Shown here in pieces: positions 57,389-64,000 of a stretch of DNA of 64,000 nucleotides. Position 1 is the stretch's first letter. Each line of letters starts with the position of its first letter. The notes below the pieces were generated by a model. That model had not been told where the DNA came from, made no database searches, and worked only from the letters and a program-made list of their open reading frames with translations. Source of the stretch: Arachis hypogaea (taxonomy: Eukaryota > Streptophyta > Magnoliopsida > Fabales > Fabaceae); the NCBI RefSeq assembly GCF_003086295.3, contig NC_092048.1, positions 90,996,626-91,060,625 on the forward strand. Reading direction: 5' to 3'. The translations under genes and the position numbers were made by a program.

Positions 57389-58533
57389 GGTGGATTCATT
57401 CCTTGTTCTTATTTCTTCTGTTTTTCGTTTTCTATGTTAAGTGCTTATCTATGTTTTTGTCTTCATTACATGATCATTAGTAGTTAGTAACTATGTCTTA
57501 AAGTTATGAATGTCCTATGAATCCATCACCTCTCTTAAATGAAAAATGTTTTAATTCAAAAGAACAAGAAGTACATGAGTTTCGAATTTATCCTTGAACT
57601 TAGTTTAATTATATTGATGTGGTGACAATGCTTCTTGTTTTCTGAATGTATGCTTGAACAGTGCATATGTCTTTTGAAGTTGTTGTTTAAGAATGTTAAA
57701 TATGTTGGCTCTTGAAAGAATGATGACTAGGAGACATGTTATTTGATAATCTGAAAAATCATAAAAATGATTCTTGAAGCAAGAAAAAGCAGCAAAGAAC
57801 AAAGCTTGCAGAAGAAAAAAAAGGGGGCAAAAAAAATAGAAAGAAAGAGAAAAAGCAAGCAGAAAAAGCCAAAAGCTCTTAAAACCAAGAGGCAAAAGAA
57901 AAAAGCCAATAACCCTTAAAACCAAAAGGCAAGGGCAAATAAAAAGGATCCCAAGGCTTTGAGCATCAGTGGATAGGAGGGCCTAAAGGAATAAAATCCT
58001 GGCCTAAGCGGCTAAACCAAGCTGTCCCTAACCATGTGCTTGTGGCGTGTAGGTGTCAAGTGAAAACTTGAGACTGAGCAGTTAAAGTTAAGGTCCAAAG
58101 AAAAAAAAGAGTGTGCTTAAGAACCCTGGACACCTCTAATTGGGGACTTTAGCAAAGCTGAGTCACAATCTGAAAAGGTTCACTCAATTATGTGTCTGTG
58201 GCATTTATGTATCCGGTGGTAATACTGGAAAACAAAGTGCTTAGGGCCACGACCAAGACTCATAAAATAGCTGTGTTCAAGAATCATCATACTAAACTAG
58301 GAGAATCAATAACACTATCTGAACTCTGAGTTCCTATAGATGCCAATCATTCTGAACTTCAATGGATGAAGTGAGATGCCAAAACTATTCAAGAGGCAAA
58401 AAGCTATAAATCCCGCTCATTTAATTGGAGCTATGTTTCATTGATAGTTTGGAATTTATAGTATATTCTCTTCTTTTTATCCTAATTGATTTTCAGTTGC
58501 TTGGGGACAAGCAACAATTTAAGTTTGGTATTG
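57389..58533 (+). other. 3' untranslated region of element H
   Basis: An A-rich stretch (57775-57950), then hairpins TCAAGT-GAAA-ACTTGA (58056-58071) and TCCGGT-GGTAAT-ACTGGA (58212-58229). The terminal hairpin GTTGCTTG-GGGA-CAAGCAAC (58496-58515) and TAAGTTTGGTAT (58520-58531) precede the LTR. Confidence 0.68.
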
Positions 58534-60284
58534 TGATGAGCGGATAATTTATACGCTTTTTGGCATTGTTTTTAGTATGTTTTTCGTAGAATCTAGTTAC
58601 TTTTAGGGATGTTTTCATTAGTTTTTATGTTAAATTCACATTTCTGAACTTTACTATGAGTTTGTGTGTTTTTCTGTGATTTCAGGTATTTTCTGGCTGA
58701 AATTGAGGGACTTGAGCAAAAATCAGATTCAGAGGTTGAAGAAGGACTGCTGATGCTGTTGGATTCTGACCTCCCTACACTAAAAATGGATTTTCTAGAG
58801 TTAGCGAACTCAAAATGGCTCGCTTCCAATTGCATTGGAAAGTAGACATCCAGGGCTTTCCAGCAATATATAATAATCTATACTTTGCCCAAGTTTAGAT
58901 GACGCAAACTGGCATTCAACCCCAGCTCTCTGCCCAATTCTGGCGTCCAGCGCCAGAAACAAGTTGCAAAGTGGAGTTCAACGCCCAAACTGGCACAAAA
59001 GCTGGCGTCCAACTCCAAGAATGACCTCTCCACGTGTAGACTTCAAGCTCAGCCCAAGCACACACCAAGTGGGCCCCGGAAGTGGATTTATGCATCAATT
59101 ACTTACTTCTGTAAACCCTAGTAGCTAGTTTATTATAAATAGGACCTTTTACTATTGTATTAGACATCCTGGATTGTATTTCTGATCCTGTGATCACGAT
59201 TTGGGGGCTGGCCATTCGGCCATGTCTGGACCTTTCACTTATGTATTTTTAACGGTAGAGTTTCTACACTCCATAGATTAAGGTGTGGAGCTCTGCTGTT
59301 CCTCAAAGATTAATGCAAAGTACTACTGTTTTCTATTCAATTCAACTTATTCCACTTCTAAGATATTCATTCGCACTTCAACCTGAATGTGATGAACGTG
59401 ACAATCATCATCATTCCCTATGAATGCATGCCTGACAACCACTCCCGTTCTACATTAGACTGAACGAGTATCTCTTAGATTACTAATACAGGGGACCGAG
59501 TCCGAGATATTGGGATCTTCGTGGTATAAGCTAGATTGATGGCGGCATTCATGAGAATCCGGAAAGTCTAAACCTTATCCATGGTATTCCGAGTAGGATT
59601 CAATGATTGAATGACTGTGACGAGCTTCAAACTCGCGATTGCTGGGCGTAGTGACAGACGCAAAAGGATAGTAAATCCTATTCCAGCATGATCGAGAACC
59701 GACAGATGAATAGCCGTGCCGTGACAGGGTGCGTTGACCATTTTCACTGAGAGGATAGGATGTAACCATTGACAAGGGTGATGCCTCCAGACGATTAGCC
59801 GTGCCGTGACAGGGCATTTGGATCATTTTCCCGAGAGAAGACCGAAAGTAGCCATTGACAATGGTGATGCATTACATAAAGCTTGCCATGGAAAGGAGTA
59901 AGACTGATTGGATGAAGACAGCAGGAAAGCAAAGGTTCAGAGGAACGAAAGCATCTCTATGCGCTTATCTGAAATTCTCACCAATGATTTACATAAGTAT
60001 TTCTATCCCTATTTTATTAATTATTTTCGAAAACCCCATTACTATTTTATATCCGCCTGACTGAGATTTACAAGGTGACCATAGCTTGCTTCATACCAAC
60101 AATCTCCGTGGGATTCGACCCTTACTCACGTAAGGTATTACTTGGACGACCCAGTGCACTTGCTGGTTAGTTGTGCGAAGTTGTGAACCATGGTATTGGC
60201 ATCATATTTTTGGCGCCATTGCCAGGGAAAGAAAGAGCAATGAATTTTACATAATCAAAGTGTAATCACAATTTCTGCGCACTA
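58534..60284 (+). repeat. 3' LTR of element H
   Basis: 1751 bp. TATAAATA lies at 59134-59141 and an internal PBS-like copy at 60211-60228. It ends GCGCACTA where the 5' LTR has GCGCACCA (one C-to-T at the conserved CA end region). Confidence 0.94.
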
Positions 60285-62812
60285 CCAAGCATAGGTGAAT
60301 TTTAGTTAATAGACATGGTAAATATGATGAAATAGATCACACTAAGTGAAAGTATGATTTTGAGCATTAGTAGCACACTTAGTATAGTAAAGTTTATCTT
60401 TTATGTTACTTTGATACACTTTGTTTGCTTGATTTCAGACCAAAAGAAGCAGAGAAGAGCCACGTTAGTGGCTACGTTAGTGCCACTAATGTGGCCATTA
60501 AAGTGGAAGGAAGGAAAGCTTGGAAAGCTAGTGAGAACGTTAACACCACTAATGTTAGCAAAGGGCAAGAAGACCCACGTTAGCGACCCCGTTAGCTTCA
60601 CTAACGTGGGCACTAACGTGGAAGAAAAGAGAAGCCCCAACGTTAGTGAGAAAGTTAATGGCATTAACTCTGAAGAAGGAAAGGGAAATGCCAACGTTAG
60701 TGGTAAAGGTGAGTGCCACTAACGTTTGCGAAGGCTAGAAGACTCACGTTAGCTTCCACGTTAGTTACATTAACGTGGGAACTAATGTGGAAGGAAAGGG
60801 AGATGCCAAAGTTAGTGGAAAAGGTGATATCCACTAATTTTTTTGAAGCAAAAAGACCCACGTTAACTACATTAACGTGGTAGTTAACGTGGGCAAAAGT
60901 CTCACCCAGCAGCCTGACCATGCCTTCTTCAAACAAGAATAACTTGAGCCACAAAGCTCCAAATGAGGTGATTCCAGTGGCATTGGAAAGTAGGATTCTA
61001 GAGCTTTCCAAGCATATATGGCACTACATGGTGAAAACTAAATTTGAGGGAGAAAACCTACCCCGAAAGTGCAAAGATGAACATGGTATCAACCTGTAGT
61101 AAGGCCAGCTGACCTCTTCACCTTCCAAGAAGTATAACTCCAGTTGTAGAGATCCAAATGATGCGCTTCCAAAGGCGTTGGAAAGTAGACATCCAGGGCT
61201 TTCCAAAAATATATAATAGTATGGGGTGGACATTAAGTTGAGCTTTAGAAACTGGCAATTTTCAGCCCCTGATCGCGGACGTTATTGGCACTCACGTTTG
61301 CCAATAACGCCAGCCACTATGCCAGCAACCTTGTCCCCTTCAAAGGAGCATAACTTGAGTTACAGAGGTCCAATTGAGATGATTCTAGTTGCGTTAGAAA
61401 TCTGACATTCATAGCTTTCCAACGATATATAATACTCTATAGTGAGCATGAAATTGGAGCACAAACCAGAGGCATTTTTAAGCCCCAAAACACTAACTGG
61501 GTAGCAAGTGTGACGTTAGCCACACTAACTTCAGCACTAACGCCACACTTGTAGCGTTAGTATGGCTAACGGCAGCAACACCGCCAAGTCATCTTGGACC
61601 TCAATTTGATTCACTTCTCTCTCAAGTCCACTTCAAAGCTCAAGCAAGCAAGCCCACAAGTGTCAACCAATCAAGGCCACAAGAAGCATCTAGAATAGAA
61701 ATTTTCATTTCATTGTAATTTGCTTTTAATTTCATTTTTTAATTTAGGAGAGCCTATATAAAGGCCTTAGCTTTTACTTTGAAGATATACTGGAACGGAG
61801 AATTGAAGGAAGGGGGGGAGAGTGAAGACCAATTCGAACTTCTGTGAATTGGCACACTCCAAGGGGAGTGGGTCTTCGGACCCCTCCCCTCAACCACTCT
61901 TCCTCCTTTTCTCTTCTTTTCTTCCTTAGGAGTAGTTTAGTTTTCTTTGTACTTTTCATTTATGAATTTTGAAGTTTCAGTTTTATTTTTAATCTTTATC
62001 TTTACTTTTCTACACTTTCTTTCTTTTCTATTTTGGTAGAGCAATGATCAACTAACTCTTTTCATTGGGTTAGGGAGCTCTGTTGTAATTTGATGGATCA
62101 ATAATAGTTTTCATTTCTCTTCTTCTTTCTTTTCTCTTGATTTTACTAGAAAGCTTTCAATCTTGATCCAATTGGGTAGTTATCTTGGAAAAGAAGCTAT
62201 TCATACTTGGATCTCTTCTGAACCTTGGAAGAGGAATGAAGGGATCATGCTAGAAATGCTTTCTCATGTTGGACCAAATTGGGGTTGGATGGGTCTGTGA
62301 CTATAACCCTACCAACACTTGATTTGGGAAAGCATGTGGTATAATCAGTGACCATACTTCATCTCTTCTCATGAGCAATTGACCATGGAATTGGCTATTG
62401 ATCAAGATTTGAGAGATTAAATTACAAGGAATTGTAATTCGATCACTTAAGATTGCCAAGGAGATCAGTGAACGCATTGATTGAGGAAGAGATGAGAATG
62501 AACTTGATCCGGAGGATTGAAATATCTCTTGATCCCAATGTTCAATTTATTTTTAGTTCTTACATTTACTTTTCTTGCCATTTTACTTTTCTGCACTTTA
62601 TTGCTTTCTTTACTTTTATGCCATTTACATTTCCTTGTTGCTTATCACTCCAATCTGATTAGTCTAACTAGGATAATCAATTAACCATTGATTGCTTAAT
62701 CCGTTAATCTCTGTGGGATTCGACCTCACTCTTTTGTGAGTTATTACTTGATGACAATTCGGTATACTTGCCAAAGGAAAATTGTTGAGAGACAAGTTTC
62801 CGCGTGCTATCA
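60285..62812 (+). repeat. 3' LTR of element G, second part
   Basis: It resumes with the CCAAG duplication and is colinear with the 5' LTR to CGTGCTATCA at 62812. It contains the hairpin cluster (60460-60895), the 11-bp hairpin (61280-61309) and TATATAAAG (61755-61763). Confidence 0.9.
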
Positions 62813-63846
62813 GCCATCCACGCGTGCGCGTCCCTGACGCGCACTCGTCGTATACAATTTTGGCACATGTGCGTATTAGACAGAGGGTTGTGCATGCGCA
62901 AGGCTGCCTTCGCGCCAACTGCACAACCAACGTCACGCGTACGCGTCTTAGACGCGTACGCGTTGCCTGAAATTAACGCGATCCATGCGTACGCGTGATG
63001 CACGCGTACGCGTCGCATGCGACGCATAATTTATCCACTTCAGCGCCTGATTTCAAATCTCCTCTCCCCCAATCCTAATTCTTTTCTATCCTAATTATTT
63101 CTTCCTTCTTTCTTTCTTTCTTCTTCCTTATTCTTTCTTACTTTCTACTACTTTCCTCCTTTCTTCTGCATCTTGTTCATCAAAGTTCTTTTCTTCCTCC
63201 CATCTACTCTTTCATTATTGCATTAATTTATGTTTTTTTCTTCTCTATCTTTCTTTTAGCCTACTTATTTATGGTTTCTTTTTCTTTTCTTTTTCATGCA
63301 TTCTTGTGTTGGTGTTGGAATTTTAATTGGATGTTACCTTACTACAATAAATTTTGTGGTTATTATATGGAGTGATTTGACCATTGATACTTTAATTTGG
63401 CTCTCATATACATTTGGATTATATTATTTTTATTTTTATTCTATCTTGCTCACCAAGTGTTTGTGAAAAAGTCCTTATGGCATCTTGAACTCTATTTTGT
63501 TTTACTCTTTTACTTGAATGCCTCTTTTTCACAACCCTTGCACTCCACATGTATTTAGGATTATCATTCACAATTGTCATCATACAAATACTCTCTATAT
63601 TAGCACATTTAATTTTTGATGCTTGAGTTATGCTTCTCATGCCTATTCCTTGCATGCTTTCACCTCTTGCATCTATTTAATTATGAATTGCCTTATTGCT
63701 ATTAATTGATGTCTTACCTACATGTTGTAGCTACCATGTATTTGAGTTAACATCTTTCCTTTGGCATTCATTATCACTTGGACTTTTCTCCCTTCCGGTT
63801 TCAATTATCTATATTTCACATTCCTCCTTTTTCTTCTTCCTTAGGC
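62813..63846 (+). other. Element A spacer after G: CpG array and T/C-rich tract
   Basis: ACGCGTACGCGTC array at 62815-63020, then about 800 bases of T- and C-rich sequence with TTCTTTCTTTC runs, ending in a pyrimidine tract and AG just before the ATG at 63847. No gene is visible before that. Confidence 0.65.
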
Positions 63847-64000
63847 ATGGGTACCAAGAAAGGAAAAGAGAAGGCCACTGACAAGCCACCGGCTAGGAGA
63901 GAAACCAAGAGAACACTGGCAAAGGCACTTCCATCTACCAGTGTCAAGCCGCCAACAAAGTGGGTGAAGAGGATCATTAAAGTTGATGAATCAGAGAAAG
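63847..64000 (+). CDS. Start of downstream ORF of element A, runs off the window
   Basis: ATG 63847 opens a frame that is still open at 64000 (51 codons). The N-terminus is strongly basic (MGTKKGKEKATDKPPARRE), like the N-termini of the second ORFs of E and H (KRKGKTK). The preceding pyrimidine tract with AG at 63843-63844 resembles a 3' splice site. In Athila-type elements an extra ORF follows pol; I infer this is that ORF, possibly made from a spliced message. The visible part is too short to identify a domain. Confidence 0.5.
   Translation, partial: MGTKKGKEKATDKPPARRETKRTLAKALPSTSVKPPTKWVKRIIKVDESEK

Larger units (their letters stand above)
49366..60284 (+). mobile_element. Element H: gag-protease-only element, same family as E, inserted in the G 3' LTR
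   Basis: LTRs 49366-51116 and 58534-60284 are both 1751 bp, with target duplication CCAAG at 49361-49365 and 60285-60289. The element is 10.9 kb. Its order is the same as in E: leader, gag-protease, hairpin, GGCGTTCAACGCC array, second ORF, 3' UTR hairpins. RT, RNase H and integrase are absent. Having both E and H with the same architecture shows the pol-less form is a replicating family and not a one-off deletion. Confidence 0.95.
45015..62812 (+). mobile_element. Element G: non-coding LTR element inserted in A, 3' LTR split by H
   Basis: 5' LTR 45015-47673 (2659 bp); internal region 47674-49239 (1566 bp); 3' LTR 49240-49365 plus 60290-62812. Without H it is about 6.9 kb, most of it LTR. 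No gag or pol is present. The target duplication is not clean: GCCTG (45010-45014) against GCCAT (62813-62817). The flanks are both parts of the A CpG array, which supports a single insertion. Confidence 0.88.
43231..64000 (+). mobile_element. Element A: Athila-like Ty3/gypsy element, 5' part displaced beyond the window
   Basis: The outermost element. Its integrase begins where B ends, followed by a post-ORF hairpin, CpG array, insertion of G (45015-62812), a continuation of the CpG array, a T/C-rich tract and the start of a downstream ORF at 63847. Its gag, protease and RT should lie to the left of B, outside the window. The Athila assignment rests on integrase sequence style and the extra ORF after pol. 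Confidence 0.82.

Noticed and set aside
1..64000. Host genes
   Set aside because: I searched for non-element coding sequence in all gaps; every stretch is assigned to an LTR element or its untranslated regions.

Overview
The window is a plant nuclear repeat region. It is made almost entirely of nested LTR retrotransposons, and I see no host gene in it. The tRNA-Asp-type primer binding sites, Athila-like and Tat/Ogre-like gag, protease, RT and integrase motifs, 1.4-2.7 kb LTRs and AT-rich leaders point to a legume. The LTR start TGATGAGCGGATAATTTATA and the GGCGTTCAACGCC and ACGCGTACGCGTC arrays are ones I associate with peanut (Arachis). That attribution is from memory and was not searched.

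I name the elements by nesting. A is the outermost: an Athila-like element on +, with its integrase at 43231-44498 and an open downstream reading frame at 63847-64000. B is a Tat/Ogre-like element on -, from beyond position 1 to about 43230, inserted into A. B is cut by C (3348-29158, TSD CTGTT), a solo LTR S (29608-31239, TSD ATGCC) and F (32704-40869, TSD GATCC/GATTC). C holds D (6137-23995, TSD ATCCT), and D holds E (10805-21399, TSD AAGTT). A is cut a second time by G (45015-62812), whose 3' LTR holds H (49366-60284, TSD CCAAG). The deepest stack is five levels: A > B > C > D > E.

Coding content is sparse and mostly broken. B is the only element here with gag, protease, RT, RNase H and integrase; it is in pieces, and its RT active site carries a Gly in place of an Asp. 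A supplies an Athila-like integrase. E and H carry gag-protease and then skip RT, RNase H and integrase completely. They resume with a second ORF resembling the 'putative plant transposon protein' family, which is intact in E. C, D and F encode no recognisable gag or pol. They share one 500-570 residue protein, Pro/Tyr-rich then acidic, with a conserved C-terminal block that I do not recognise. G has no coding capacity, and its LTRs (2.66 kb) are longer than its internal region.

The most interesting layer is non-coding. Several short stem-loops recur at equivalent places in unrelated-looking elements, with base changes that keep the pairing. They are a hairpin just after the coding block, a tetraloop hairpin just before the polypurine tract (and again before the second ORF of E and H), paired hairpins in the 3' untranslated region, and a two-stem element in C and F. 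A 12-base motif, TAAGTTTGGTGT, occurs seven times in each of E and H (one copy in H with one change) and several times in G. These signals probably let the pol-less elements use the replication machinery of autonomous relatives; that is inference.
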